From assembly GCA_963969395.1 (NCBI GenBank), contig OZ017798.1, forward strand, positions 17,724,173 to 17,788,172: 64,000 bases of DNA, in the 5' to 3' direction. The DNA comes from Pseudoscleropodium purum. Taxonomy: Eukaryota; Streptophyta; Bryopsida; Hypnales; Brachytheciaceae. A model generated the notes under the pieces. That model was not told where the DNA came from. It searched no databases and was given only the letters and a program-made list of their open reading frames with translations. Position 1 is the first letter of the stretch. Every line of letters begins with the position of its first letter. This document shows, piece after piece, positions 1 through 13,900 of the stretch. The position numbers and the translations under genes were made by a program.

Positions 1-107
1 AGAGTAGATTTTCCAATCCAATTAGGAGTTTAAGTGCAATCAAAAGTCTTCTCTCATCCTCAACACTAACATCTGTACCGTGCCACAAGACCTCAACAAA
101 AACTTAC

Positions 108-3100
108 CAAATTTATCACTGAATTTGGAAATCGCATCAAAGATCTCCTGGTTGATGAAGACGGCCCCAATTGGTTGATAAGCTGACGATAATGCCTATT
201 TCCCAGCCAAGAAATGTAGGAGTCATCACAATGTAGAAGTCCTAATTTCTGACCGACGCGATACAGTGGTGCTCGGGCTCCACTATTTTTGTCATGTCAA
301 CAAAGAAAATCCAAGAAAATTCACTAGCTTCAAACTTGACAGACTGAAGATGGATTAATTGATAATAAAGAGACCTCTTACCTTGGCAATGGAAACGAGG
401 TCTGGCTTGATGTTGTAGTAGTCACACCCAAACATGGTGCCCAATCGCCCAAATGCGCAGACGACCTAAACCAAACAATTATAAGATTCTTTCAATGATC
501 TAACCGATCAAGTTATTAAAGTAGAAACGCATTAAGAGAAATCAACCTGACGCTTTCAAGTGTAGAAGGTCGTGATACCTCATCTGCAATCAAGAGGATG
601 TCGTACTTCTTCAAGATAGGTTGAACCTGCATAAATTTAGGTGAAAAAGGAACTCCTATAGTGAGAAGTGGCGCTTTCAAGGAGCACAAAAGCAATCTAA
701 TCAGCAAAATGAATCCAAGCATTGACTGAAGCCAGATCAAAGAAATGCTATGCTTTGGATTGTAAATTCAACTCCTTTAAGGCCATCCTACTGACTCCTA
801 CATTCAAGAAACAATCCTTGATGAAAAGTCTAGCAAGATCATTCCAGCAACTCAATACTTATGAAAGTTAAAGCAAAGAGACACTCGATCTTAAACCAGA
901 ATCCTAACTCAATTCAAGCATAGATGCTTGCACTAGTAGTAAAAACATCCCAAGAAAATCTAGCTGTGTTAGACCCTGCCAATTGTAAAGCGACTTGACT
1001 TTATAAAACATTTACTTGCTTCGTATCAAAAACAGGAAAACTAGACAAAAGACAGATGAGAGCAATCATTTGTCACCTTATCCCAATAAGTTTTAGGGGG
1101 CGGCATGACGCCTCCAGCACCCATCACGGGTTCACCGATGAAGGCTGCAATCTGCACAACCACCAGGTGGTTTACTGGTCATACAGAACTCAAAATTAAA
1201 AAGCCTTAAACTGCAACTAGTTATTGCAAGCGTGCTTACGGCAAATATTTATCTCAAGCCAAAATTGTCTGCTCTCAAGGTGCAACAATCTTGAAGAACC
1301 ATAGCAACTACCTACTTTCTTCACTATCCAAGCAACAGTTCTGATCATACCGATGAAGTGCAATACACTAATAAAAGAATTGGGATGTAATTTTGGTATG
1401 AGTGTTGTTTCTGAAGTCCACTCCATTACTGTGTCTATTGGATTTTGATGCCTGTCCGCAGTGATAAACGAAATTAAAGTTGAATATTGAAACAGTGGAC
1501 AAGAAATACTGCGTACCGTTTCGGGGCCCTCCTTCAGAATAAGCTTTTCCAGATTCTCTGCTAGGCGTGTCGCAAATTCCTCTTCAGATTCATCTGATTG
1601 ATAGAATTGAGAGGAAATTCGTTAAAACAGCCAGCAAGTGAATAACAGATATAACGCACAATTTCGTTAAACACCTCTCATGGACACACAAATATTGAAA
1701 TTATACAGTAATTCTCTGACCAACAAATGGTGTCGCCTATAAGTAGATCAAAACAGAGTCATGATACTGCCGATAAACTTTGCAAAACCAAGAGCGCCCA
1801 AAGTGCTATAGACTGGAGGACTAACTGGGCAAATGGTAGCGCCAATAGTGCGGGCAATCGGTGTGGAGGACAAATGAGACTGGCAAGTCAAAACCGTTTT
1901 GAAGTGCTGGCAATCTGTCACCAACAACAACACACCGCATTAACAACATCCAAATCATCTTGTCAGTCTAAACGGCCAAAACCGGTCACTTTCATATCCA
2001 TAGGACTTGAAATAAATCATTTAGGCAGCTTCGAGGTAACACAAAGTGCCAATAGAAAGAAGGTACCATACGCTACTATCTTGAACAATGAAAAAAATAT
2101 TTTGAAGGTTAGGATAATCGCCAAATAGTTCTTAAAGGGGACTTCTAATTTTAGACTGAACTCTCAGAATAAAACTAGACATATGTAGCCGCAGTGAGGA
2201 CTTCACTACACCATGCATGGCCACTGACAACCCAAAATATGACACGAGTGTTCCAGAAATACAGTGAGATAAATCAATACAGTTCCTCTCCTCAGTACTG
2301 ACTATTCTTTGAACCCTATCATGAAAAAGAAAACGTACCCTGTAAGGCTTGCGGACACCAGCGTTGATCCGTGGTACCTGTGAAATAAATTCGTCGTCTA
2401 AATTTCAATACATACACAGAAGATGAAGCAATCTACTAACTTTTGTCAAACAAACGTATGCGGTACTGTTCTATCTCGCTGCGGGCCTTAATGATTACTA
2501 TACAAAATACAAGCTATTTAATAGCATGGCATAATGAACCTTTAAATACTGGAGTCGATACAGACGCAAACAGGAACTGGAAACTAATGCTAAGGTCAAG
2601 ATCATACGCTTTGTTCCGAGCAATGAACTTCTTCTTGTTGGGTCGGCCAATAGCATTGTTGTAATACCATACCAGCTTCACCTGAAAGACAAGAAAATTA
2701 TTAATATCTGAGAAGAAGCATTATACTTGATGATAGTGCAGTTGGTAATTCATGACTTGAAGAATCTGCTCGATTAGCATGTACCTGAGTATCGTTCGCC
2801 TCCGAGCCACTGTTGCAGAAAAAGACCTTGCTCATTTTGTTGGCCGTGAATAGATCAACCAGTTCTTCTGCTAAGTCCTGCATTACCCTCAACTTGATCA
2901 CCAGCAGCCCAAAAAGAAATATTGTCTAGAGAACAAGACAAACAACGCTATTCAAATTCCGGTACAGTCAAGCCTCCCTAATGGTTATCACATTATAAAT
3001 GAAAACACCTATATTAGTAATCTTTTTACACTTCCCGCAAAAAATACAAAGAAGATCATTAAGTGTTAATAAATAGACTTTTTTGGCACCAAAGCTAGTG

Positions 3101-5149
3101 TTAAGTGAATTGTTAAAACTTCTATTTTAAAAGTATGAGAATTGGATTTTATAGATTAAAGATTGGATGAAATGGATGTAAGAAGTTAACATGGTTCTTA
3201 CTAACAATGGCAATTCTGTTATTAACAATTAAAAATCATTGGTTAATTTATGTCTATTTCTTAACTTCTTGGTACTCCAAACTGTAACTATTGTAGAGGC
3301 CCCGCCTGTAATCTCCTCTGACTGTTTCAAGGATTCCATCATAGAGCTCTGATTCCAAGAAAATGTTCAACTTCACTCGTCCACTGTGGCCTTTTCAAAA
3401 GTACAACTTGGTTATATGAGAGGATGTATCACAAAAAGAAGTTCAAGTGAACAAACCAGAGATGGCTGTGAGGTTCGGTTCCAGAAATTGTGATAGAACG
3501 GCAAGGTATTCAACTGCTTGGTCGCAGCTTCCACGAGGCGCTTCTCGCTAAAACCTGGCGAGGCAGAACCATCCATCTTCGTATTTCAAAAGAACACAAG
3601 TCCAAAAACCATAACATTCTAGAGCATTCGGGAACACTAGCCCTTCTCCTCGTAGACTCAAGTTGAACAATCATATCAATCACTACAGAGAGCTATCACA
3701 TGGAGGTAGGAAAAATCTAAAGAATTGAGAACATGGCATCGCACGCACTGTCATAAGCCCAAGATTGGATTGTCTCCAAACGGAATTTGATTGTTTTTCA
3801 TGAATAGCGTTGAGTAGCTCCTCAAGAATCATAGAACAACAGAGGAAGCACAAAATTCATAGCTATCAGTCGTCATCTCCAGTGAGTTAAGATTATGGCC
3901 CAGGAAGATCCTTTCATTTACCTAAAGCTGTGCACCAGAGACCAGCTAATGCGTCGATGTACTTTTTGCCTTTGTTGTCCCAGACGTACACTCCCTACAC
4001 CATCAAATTGCATTAAGTTCATGATAACGTTACAAAATGAAGTCTGTAACATTTACATACATTAGAAAGAGGATACAAAATTAAATGTCATGACGAAATT
4101 AAATGTAAAGTCCTCATACCTCTCCTCTCGCAATCACCAAAGGCGTCCCCGCTTTCATTTGCCACCCCGCGGTGAAGGGCGACAGGATGCTGTGCTCAGC
4201 CGTTATGCAACCAATTGCAATCAGGTGTAAGATAACAACCAAATGTCATGCTACTCTAGTCTATCCATAACATTCTAGAACAGTCGAGACCACTCACCAC
4301 TCCACTTGGAAACTCAATTCCATCAAATCAAGCTACGAAAATTCTCAACAATTGGCAACTTGAGAATTCTAAACAATTAAGAACTGTGGTGAGCTTAATT
4401 TGGTTCAAACGAAATCAAGAGTCCAGACTATCCATACCATTCTTAAACAGTCAAGAACGCTCACTGTACACTCGAATTGCCAAACCTTGTTATGGACTAC
4501 CACATGGAGCTACGAAAGTTCTCAACAATTGAGAACATGGCAAGCATTGCAAGAACAGCCCTAGCCTCAAGATCTTTTCGAAGAGCCTGTATCCAGATCA
4601 CTTCATTATTATTCCAAAGCTGTTGAGGCAGATCCTCAAGAACAGAACGTTAGGTCTGCCATCGACACAAATTACCGAAATTCATCCCCCCCAAAAGAAA
4701 TTCACAACCCAATTGGAACCCTAAAGACGTGTGTTCCCATACTACCTGTGCTCGTGCCCCGATTCGGAGTGCTGAATGACGTCCGCGACCGGCTTCTGCG
4801 GGTGTTTGTCTTCCTTCTCCGTGACGGTCATGTTCTGAAGGGCTCCCTTGATGGAATCGACCACGGACGCCATATTGGGCGAGCTGAATCCCTCAACCGC
4901 AAACAGAATCGAGTCAGTCCATTGCACCCCAAACTATCCAAATCCAACAACCCAGAGCGCCAAGACAAAGGAATGGATCCCCGAAATCCACCCAATTCCG
5001 TGCCAGAAAGTCAAACCCACCTGCGAAAGAATCCGAAACAGCGGAAGGGAGTCGAATTCCCGTGAAGTGGGTGCGGCAGTAGTGAGTTGATGAAGCAAGT
5101 GAGGGTTGCAGGGCCTGAAGTGGGACGGAATGAAGGGACAGAAAGGCAT
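108..5149 (-). CDS. GABA-T: Gamma-aminobutyrate transaminase (class III PLP aminotransferase), 3' part beyond window
   Basis: Transfers the amino group of GABA to pyruvate or glyoxylate in the plant GABA shunt, normally in mitochondria. Fourteen phase-consistent exons: 5149-5021, 4891-4746, 4189-4120, 3994-3922, 3554-3457, 2877-2785, 2681-2608, 2377-2339, 1914-1826, 1593-1517, 1151-1077, 626-579, 465-382, 195-108. They encode about 394 residues of a family usually near 500, so the C-terminus lies left of base 108. Recognisable stretches are [58 protein letters not shown] and SIAKALSSAY. The Lys codon closing exon 13 (384-382) is the expected Schiff-base lysine, and IADE holds the cofactor-ring Asp. 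The first 43 codons are Phe/Pro-rich and may be a transit peptide. Exon 2 uses a weak GAG acceptor, so a start at the MASVV methionine in exon 2 is the alternative. No frame lesions are seen. Confidence 0.92.
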
Positions 5150-6186
5150 AAAAGGGGCTTTCAAGGCAGTAGTAAGCTAAAGCCTTGCAGGAGGAGCAGG
5201 CATGTGTCTTTGGCAGGTGGATTTGAGGGATCGGGAGTGGCTGAAGTGGTATTGCGCAAATAAGTTAAGAGTTGCTGTTTCCTAAGCTTCTGTTCAATGG
5301 GGCCCAAGCGAGATCATGTGCTTGTAGCAATCCCGCTCCCCGCAATGAGCGCTCCGCCAGTTTGGTTAGTGTGATGAGTGGATGCTCATCCTCATCTCAT
5401 CCTGGAGTGGCTTCTTCCGTCCATGTCACCATGTCCGACAACGCACGGTGACGTCACGGACATGCTCATCACGAAGGACGGATTCTTCAGGCTCATCCGC
5501 CACGCGACGGACTGGAGGTGGGTGGCGTGGACTGGTTGCCGTCGCCGTTGCCGTTACTCCTGGCGACGGCGGTTGGAGGACTGGTGGTCCCGGACTCCGC
5601 CTTCCTCAATGTATTTCTGGCTAATTGCGGTGCTTTGTTCCTGACGTCCAGTAAAGTAACAACACCTAAAAAGTAAAAGCGACACTTTTTCTAATCCCAG
5701 TGTCTTGAAGGTGGAAATACCAAAATGAGGTTATTAGCGTATTCTGGAGAAATGTGGCTAGGGATTCAAACCACCGAGAAAACTTTTGCTTGTAAAATTT
5801 TTGGAATGATCATAACATTGTATGCTCATCTCCATGCTAGGAAGGTATAATGCTTTACTAAATGCTTATGAGGGACTCATCGATTAATTAAATGATTGGG
5901 GTTGGCCAAAGAGTCATATAAGACAACTTTGTTCATTATAGGGATTCCCTTTTTGAGGATGTGAAAGGGCCCTAAGCTTCATTGATAAACAATGAAATGT
6001 GTGATGCAAAACTTTGAATTTTCTTATTATTTTAACAAAGGTTTACTTTGCCATGCAAAAAAAAGAAGTAAGAATGTGGTGAAAATTCACCTAGTTTAAA
6101 TTGGTTGCACTCCTAACATTGTTAACTAAGTTAGCCCATGCACTTTTCTTTTGGAGATGGGGATCATCCTTCTTGAAATCCCTTAA

Positions 6187-7044
6187 CCCCTAAAGTCCCA
6201 ATGTCCCATAACTCTATTTTCCTTGAAACCGCTCAAAAACTACCATTTTCAATACAAGTACCAAATTTTGGAATTTTTTTTAAAACATATAACCGTAGGT
6301 TTAGCATTTGAATTGACAAAAATCCTTTTTTTAACCCTGCAAAAAACCAAGCAGCTACACTTTACAATCTCACTTTTCTATAAAAAAAAATGTTCAAAAT
6401 GGTGGTGCTTCTTTGGATTCGTTTTTCTAAACAAATTGTTTACATGGTTGAAAATTTTCAAGTCATTTGGAATTGTACAACATATAGGAAAAAAATAGTA
6501 AGTAGAAAGAGATAGAGAATGATTTGAAATACTAAACTATCAAGAATTTAATTGTGGAATTGAAAAATGTCAATTCCAATAGTTGTAATGTTCTTATAAA
6601 CAATGTACATGGTATGATTTTATTCTTTTCAAAAAATATTGAAAATTGAATGAAATAAACAACTTCAAAGTTTATTTTAGAGTACAAAATCCATAACTAC
6701 CCTCAAACTAAAATTTCTCATAATTTTTGACTCATTGATTGAAACGGGATAATTCAAATCTTTCCATACATATATAAATAAATAAAAACAATTTCAAATT
6801 TTATTTTTGAAAAAAGGTGAATTTTTTAGATCTGCCCGAACTGCCCGAGTTGAGAAACAAATTTCATATTTGGGCCATAACTTTTGACTTCTATTTCCAA
6901 ATGTCATGAAATTTGTTGCATATGAAAGCTATTCTTTTTCCACACCTTCTATAGAAATTTTAGCCTAAAATATGGAAATTTCTAGTCACAATGACCTGCC
7001 CAAAAATTCTATACAACCAAAAACGCAGTCTAATCCTTTAGAGG
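6187..7044. mobile_element. TTAA-flanked piggyBac-like non-autonomous element, copy 1 (degenerate right end)
   Basis: TTAA at 6183-6186 is followed by CCCCTAAAGTCCCA. At the other end, an inverted CCTCTAAAG abuts TTAA at 7045-7048, so the right terminal repeat keeps only about nine positions. Subterminal sequence inside the left end (AAAACTACCATTTT) recurs inverted inside the right end of copy 2, which supports common origin beyond the tip. There is no transposase; the internal open frame at 6223-6498 is low-complexity and not convincing. Confidence 0.6.
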
Positions 7045-7817
7045 TTAACTGAATTCAATATAATCTATAGAATACTATTGGTTGACTAGGTTCATGAACA
7101 CACAAGCTCAACAATTCTAGTGATCTGTAAATCCCTTTTCTCTTTACTACACTTAAAAAATTAACCAATAGGAAAACAAAACAATGATAATTGTTGCAAA
7201 TATTATTTCTTTTAGTTATAATTATTAGAAGTTGCAACACTAGAGGGCTCTTACTTTGGATGGGAGCAATAGGGACCCAATATTGGTTAATAGTTTTATA
7301 ATCATCATTCTTGAACCTACAATTAGAGTATTATATTGCAACTAATCAAGAAGATGGGCGCATTCTCCAAGTGCCCCCTTTTGCCCACTACGTGCTAGTA
7401 ATGTTTTGACATCAACTTTGAAGAAATAGAAAAGTGTATTTGAAAATAGAAAAACATTGGCAAATGCTATTCTATACATTGTCCAAACCTTGTTCCACAT
7501 ATATACATGATTTTTGAACCATGTCCCAAAGAATTTATTATTGTTGATTTACTTCATGTTATGGATTTCTTTATTGGAAAATCACTTAATATTATTTATT
7601 AAGTCCCGATTACTACATTTCTAATCATCAATAACAATATATTGCTTTTGGTAACCATAAAGTAATCAATGATGCACTAAGAAGATAATGAATATTTAGG
7701 ATTGTGGTATTAATCCAAATTGACATTCAATTAGAAAGATTCAAGCCAAATCATGGAAGACATCATCAAAAAGAAGAAATAATGCACTACATGAATTGAA
7801 TGATATTGACATTTTAA

Positions 7818-8741
7818 CCCCTAAAGTCCCATTATCCCCTTAGGGGACAAATCAGATTTTGGACAAGTCCTTGTAACCTCAATTTTTGGTGAATTGTTTT
7901 GAAACTTTCCCATAAGATAAAAAAAATTGATTATCTATGTGGGAATATAATTTTTATTTCCATTAGTGCCTGAAAGCAAAAGTTATACCACAAAAACCCT
8001 AAAATTGAACTTAGTGGGCAGCACAAAAAAAATTGCAAAAAATCAAAATAAATTTTAATTTGTTTTTCCCTAAAATGTTTTATTTTTGTCTACATGTGAA
8101 GCTTGGATTCGTTCTATTTGGACTGATAATGAAAAAGTTAAAGACAATCTTGTTTTCTTGGGCAATTTCAACATCTTCTTGAAAAAATAACTTTTAAAAT
8201 TCATTTCTGAATGTAATTTCACAATTTTCCACAAATTTTTTTTTGAGAATGTTGTGTTTGCTTGCTAAAACAATCTCACCATTGGGATTATTGTCTTTCA
8301 ATCCCATCTTGAAGTTCTTAACAATTTAGTTTTTTTTCCAATCTTGGACCTATTTCTACTTAGTATTTTTTTAAAGAATGAAAAGCAAGTGTGTTTTTTT
8401 TGAATTTTTTTTCCTAGACTTTCAACTCAATTCTTCAACATAAATTTTTTAATTCAAAGTCCATAGTGCAAAAAAATTCCACAAATGGCAATCAAAGTCA
8501 TTTGAAATTGCAGACTAGTGTTCACAAAAATTTTCTTTTTTAACTTTGAATGCTAATATCTTCCAATCTATACGGTCAAACTTCATGAAATTTTTACCAT
8601 ATGAAATAAGACAAGTTAAGTACAAGATCCTATGGTTAGATTCTAAAAGATGATTTTTTTTGGTTTTCTTGGATGAATGCAACAAAAATGGTAGTTTTGA
8701 ACGGATTTTGACAAAAAAAAATGGCCTTGGGACTTTAGGGG
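7818..8741. mobile_element. TTAA-flanked piggyBac-like non-autonomous element, copy 2 (best preserved)
   Basis: The tips are perfect 14-bp terminal inverted repeats, CCCCTAAAGTCCCA, flanked on both sides by TTAA (7814-7817 and 8742-8745). TTAA target duplication and tips starting with CCC are hallmarks of the piggyBac superfamily. The 924-bp interior is AT-rich with no usable open frame, so it would depend on a transposase supplied elsewhere. The subterminal TTTTGTCAAAATCCGTTC region resembles the left end of copy 1 in inverted orientation. Confidence 0.7.
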
Positions 8742-9860
8742 TTAAAAGACTTCCACTTATATTTGATACTTAATTTCACAATTACTATTACTACTTCCAA
8801 TTTCAATAATATTACTAACTTCTACTAATTTCTATTACTAGCTTCAATGCAATTTGGATAGTTTACATAATTTTATATATATTATATTGTATATTTGCTT
8901 GTTGTAAATGGCATTTGAAAAAATCCAACAACACTTATATCTTATGAAGAACTTAACAATTGATATTTCTGAGTCATTTCATTTTTATTATTTCTTCCAT
9001 TTAAATGAAAGTCATTGTTATTTATATGAATTTATCTTTATTTAAAATAGAGACACTACAAACTATTAATTTCTTCCATATTAAAAAAAAATTCAACTTT
9101 GATGTATACAACCAAATATATTCTGAAACTTTTCAATATGACTTTATGGAGTAATTTCAATTAAAATAACTATTACAAAATTATTTAAGGTTTATGTCCA
9201 ATGTTATTTTTGAATACTGAATAATTTAAATTTGATTCACTTTAGTCATGGTGAAGTAAACTTGATGAACTTGATGACCTCATTTCTGGCATATTATTTT
9301 GTAAAATAATATCACTATTGGTGCATTTGTCACACAATCTTGTTTTTTTTGTTTTGAATTGCATTTGTTGAATTGATACAATTAATTTGTATATAAGCTA
9401 TTGTTTCAAAGCTTTACTTGATATTTCTTAAATTTGTTAGAGCTTGAGATTATACTTAATGGATGTCTTTTGTTCCTTTGGAGTTTATAGATCCTACAAT
9501 TATTTTCTTAGCATCAATGAAAAATGTGATTTTTACTTCAAACCAATAATAAAATGGTTGAATTACTTTTAAGTTTCTCATCAATATGGTGTCTAATCAT
9601 TTTAGAATTAAAATGCCTTCGTCACATGCAATTGATACTATACACAAATTTTCGTAAGATTATTTTCATGAAGTTATAGATGTATACTCAAATATCAATG
9701 CTCGAAATAGTTAGGGTCTTAACCTATAGTTCTCAACCTATAGTATGTAGATATCCTTTTGAGATCATGGGTAACTCGTAAGACAAGGTTAAGAATGTTA
9801 TGTAGTCAACAAAGTGTGACCACCTCATCCTTTTGAAAGCACATTCTTCTAGACAACTGT

Positions 9861-9904
9861 GTACTTCTCAAGTACTTCCTAAGTACTTCTTGAGTATTTC
9901 TTGG
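9861..9904. repeat. 11-bp tandem repeat, four imperfect units
   Basis: Four consecutive 11-bp units read GTACTTCTCAA, GTACTTCCTAA, GTACTTCTTGA and GTATTTCTTGG. It is a short minisatellite at the edge of the GC-richer patch beginning near 9.86 kb. Confidence 0.75.
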
Positions 9905-10914
9905 AGAATGAGAAAAGTGAAGTCGAGATGCAGGCCGCACACTTGGATCGTTGAGGAAGCCCGTCCCGCACATTTACTGAAGCCGAAGCCGCCCTCGTGA
10001 GCAAGCAGAAGCTTAGTTCCTTTCATTAGTCTTGCCAAATATTTAAACGCTCTTGCTAGCAAGTGAAAGACGATTCCAACGCACCGAGAAATGCCTGATT
10101 TGGATAAGCTTACTTTACGCTAAAATTGTGATAGCTGCAATTGATTTATTGGGAGTTTTTAAATTTTTATCCGCCATTTAATGAGATATTCAAGTGGTTG
10201 CTGCAGCTGAGAATAGTTTCTACTATTAGTAGAATGATCAGAATCGTATTTGTCGTATCATGTTGGCATTTGGGTTCGAAAGTTATAAAGTATCAAAATT
10301 ATTTGGTTTAGTTTTTAACCTGCCACTTGAAAGAATGTTTAGGTGATTTTTGATCCTCTCAAACAACTTTGTATCCACTATCGAAGATTTCAGGATGGAG
10401 ATAACTATTGGGTCAGTGGCGATTTTGGCTGTCACAGCCTTGCAGAAGATGGCGTCCGAGTTCAGGTTTTCTTTTTCGAGTAGAGAAGCAGAGTGACAAG
10501 GATTGAAGGAATTTTCTGAACCACAAGACGAGTTTGCACTTCTTTCCGAGTGCTGGGGAACTGAGGCATGTGCAGTGAAACAGCCTGCAATTTCGGTACA
10601 AAAGCTAGACGCAATTGGTACACTTTTTGCATTGTTTTCTGCTTATCCTGCTTGCTCTGTTTTTTCATTTCAATGCGAGGCAATGTTCAGTTTCTTCACT
10701 TGTTAAAAATTATTGCAAGGGTACTCTTTCCCATAATCCTGTGGATTTCAGTGTGGGTTAGTGTACAACCTTTCTGATTCCAGTTCTACCATGTATTTGA
10801 TCGTGTTCCAGCATTTCACATCACAAACTCTATAAACTGGCAACCAACTTCTGAAGTCCAAATAGATTAAAAGTTTCTCCAATTCTTTTGACAACAATGA
10901 TCATATATATTATA

Positions 10915-13900
10915 TTAACGTAATAATGCCAATAACATCGCAATTAGTAGTACAGTAAAGGTCCCAATAAGCACTAAGCTGTGAGGCGGCATGCCTTGCT
11001 TGCCAGAATCCTTCGACACTGCCAAGTCCTCAATGGATGACGTCCTCTCCGTCTTGGGATACATTATATCTAAGAAAGATGTGGCACGTGGAACAATTTG
11101 TGATAACTCAGGCTGAAGAATTTGTGAGGCATCAAAACCCTCACCAATAGCAAATAACTCCTCACATCTTTCCCTCACGTCCTGCACAAGCAAAAGGTGA
11201 ATCAAATATTCTGAGTATGAATTGATAGTCATACAAAGTAGAGAACGCTAAAACCGATCTACTGGCCCCTGATACCATCAGCAACTCATCTACAGATACC
11301 CTTGGTTGGACTTACAGCAAGTGGTCTGTGCATGAATTGGCTAAATGTCTATGGCCACTGAGCTTTGAAGGAAATGAGGCTGTCTACTGTCACTTATACT
11401 GGTCTACAACTCCCCCTTTGAAATTGCCGAAGAAAGTCATATTAAGTAATAAAAGTCTGGTCTCAGTAGATTTGGCTCAAATACCCAAAGATCTCTCCAC
11501 AGCTCAACACATCTTCCCAAAATCAAAACCCTACATACGTTAAGAATGATTAAAAAGACGAAAATAGTGTATCCTCTATCTGCAGGATGATATCAGAGTG
11601 CAAGCATGTGATTTACCGTTTCCAACGTTTCTTCATTGAGCAGGTAGTCACAGAGAAAGATCTGGCTGTGCCAGGGAACAAAAACTCTCCGTGGTAATGC
11701 AAAACTGCATTCTGCACCCACATCGCCACTGCACCAAACGAATATTCATGAGCACAATGAAGATATGATGTGTATGTGGAAGCAGACAGACAAAAAAATA
11801 CGCCGCTTGCCAATTAAAACATACCGCCAATCTACAGCTTGACAATTGGTAATTCGGTGATCCAACTGTACAAAGAAAATTGAAGAGACTCCCATTGATT
11901 GTCTATCACATTCGGCAACAGCATGCCCAAGCATCAATCAACCCGTAGGTGACCAAGTTAACATAAAAAATTGAATTCGGAAGCTAGTAGTCCACTATAG
12001 TAACTTTCAGAACATATTTCTATTGTTCAAAATTGTAGGGAGTCATTTCTTATGTCTACTAATAAGTTCTTAGTGAGAGTTAGTGCAACTCTCATCGATA
12101 TGCAAGCGGGTTAAGGGTTGACAATAAAAAGAGCAAGGAATAGAAGTTATAGAACCTACTAGTCCTCAAAAAATATGATTACAAGAACCGTGTCGAAGCA
12201 GTCAGTTCAATTGCCTCAAGGTGACATACCTTGGTCGTGAAAATTGTGATAAGAGGCTCGACTTTACTGAAGAACCGTCTGATTCTTTGCTGTCAGAACT
12301 CTGAGCATCTTCAGCAGCTCGTTCTGCCTCATCACAGAGCAGATCAAGTCTTGATCTCAAACTCGAAATAACGTCTTTCTGCAATTCAAATTTTTTGGGA
12401 CGCCGTGTAAATTCATTTATAAGCAGATATCCTCATTCCACTACTCGGCAAATCCTCGAACATTAGGAGACTACGGTACCTATGATCTCTTGAATCGGAT
12501 TTAAAACAAAGTGCATAAGATTGTGACTGTGAGGTGCTACTTTCATGTGTGATAAAAATAAACGAAACAATCAAGTATTGAAACACACCTTTAGATCCAT
12601 GATAGCTCGTTGCAAGGGCTCCCGTGCAGAAGCATATGCACGTGCATGTACAACACCAGTTAAAGTGACCACTCCTGCAACGTTTTGTCTTCCTTGAATG
12701 TCTGCAAAGAGTTGCAAAACGACCGTTACAAAACTGTACAAAGTCTGAGATGAAAAAATGATTACAGGAAAGAACAGTTATGAAGCTCAAGAGAGATTGA
12801 TAGGGATAAATCAGGACTAACCTCCTGTACCTCCATTACCATCAAAGAGCGTAAGGTAATCAACAGCCTGTGGATCACCCAAGGTCTTCACAGGACCTAG
12901 AACTTTGTCTTGCGATGGCTGCACACACAAGGAGGCATGAACTTCCACATCTGCTTCGAGAAAGAAGTGCAACAAAATCTGAAGCATCGCCAATATATCA
13001 TAAAACAAAACAATACATATTAAAAATCAAAGGCACAATAGTTTATAAACTTCCTGTGAACTGCGAAACCTTAACGTCAAGAAATAAAGGACACAGATTC
13101 TGACCGACCGACACTGAGGTAAGGAAAGCTCATTACCACTGACCCATCCACCACAGCTACTGCAGACTTGAGGCGTGCAGACTCAGCTGAAATGGCTTCA
13201 AACAGATTGTCCTTTACAGTCCCTACAGAAACTCCGTTTTCATTGACCAGCAACGGTAACCTGCTTGCACACCACATAATCCTACCGTTAACTATGTAAC
13301 TGTGAATTCTTTCGACCTATGAAAATATGAACTTTCAAACTGTACTGGAGTGGAACACAAAAAAACAGAAGACGGTCATAAGAAATTGAGAAAAAAATTG
13401 TTCATGTTAAGCACCTGATCTCCACAGGGTGAGAGCAAACAAAAGTATGTAAATTTGAGAGTAATTTTCCAAGCTTCCAATCACAAGGTCGTAACGCCGT
13501 TGCTGAAAAGTTTACATGCGGCACACAACTTTTGCACGAGATCCTGCCCAATAAATGTTTTTCCGGTAAGAAAACCTTCAAAAGAAGTACTCATTTCAAC
13601 ATGCCTAGGGTTACGATAAATTCCTGATATCTCCTGTCCCAATCCATCTCAGACATAAAGGTCGCAAGACAATCTACATGAGATCTATTGTTTTTTCGCA
13701 GCAGAAGATGAAGCACATATAGAACGCGGCCAGATACTGACCTCCGGGGACTAGATGAAATCTGCAGCACAAGGCGCTCATCGCATTCGCAATCCAGAGG
13801 GGACGCAGATGCCACTGCGCGCACTGCCTAGCCCAATTCCCGCACCCACCAACGACAATCTCTCAATTAAGAACTGAGCATAAGGTAGAGGTATATAGTT

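Larger units (their letters stand above)
5165..10914. other. AT-rich gene-free interval between GABA transaminase and ODR4-like genes
   Basis: Positions 5165-5700 are GC-richer and probably hold the promoter and leader of the minus-strand aminotransferase. From about 5.7 to 9.8 kb the DNA is strongly AT-rich with homopolymer runs. It holds two TTAA-bounded elements, listed separately, and no credible coding frame. From about 9.86 to 10.7 kb GC content rises again. Short open frames there (for example 9868-10062 minus and 10503-10706 plus) match no family I recognise and show no splice-supported extension. This part may be 3' flank of the ODR4-like gene or an old transposon remnant. Confidence 0.6.

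Noticed and set aside
6223..6498. 91-codon open frame in AT-rich DNA
   Set aside because: Composition is Phe/Lys/Leu from A/T runs, lies inside a transposon-like element, and has no recognisable domain or splice context.
9868..10062. 64-codon minus-strand frame in a GC-richer patch
   Set aside because: No known family, no supported splice partners, and part of it is made by the 11-bp tandem repeat.
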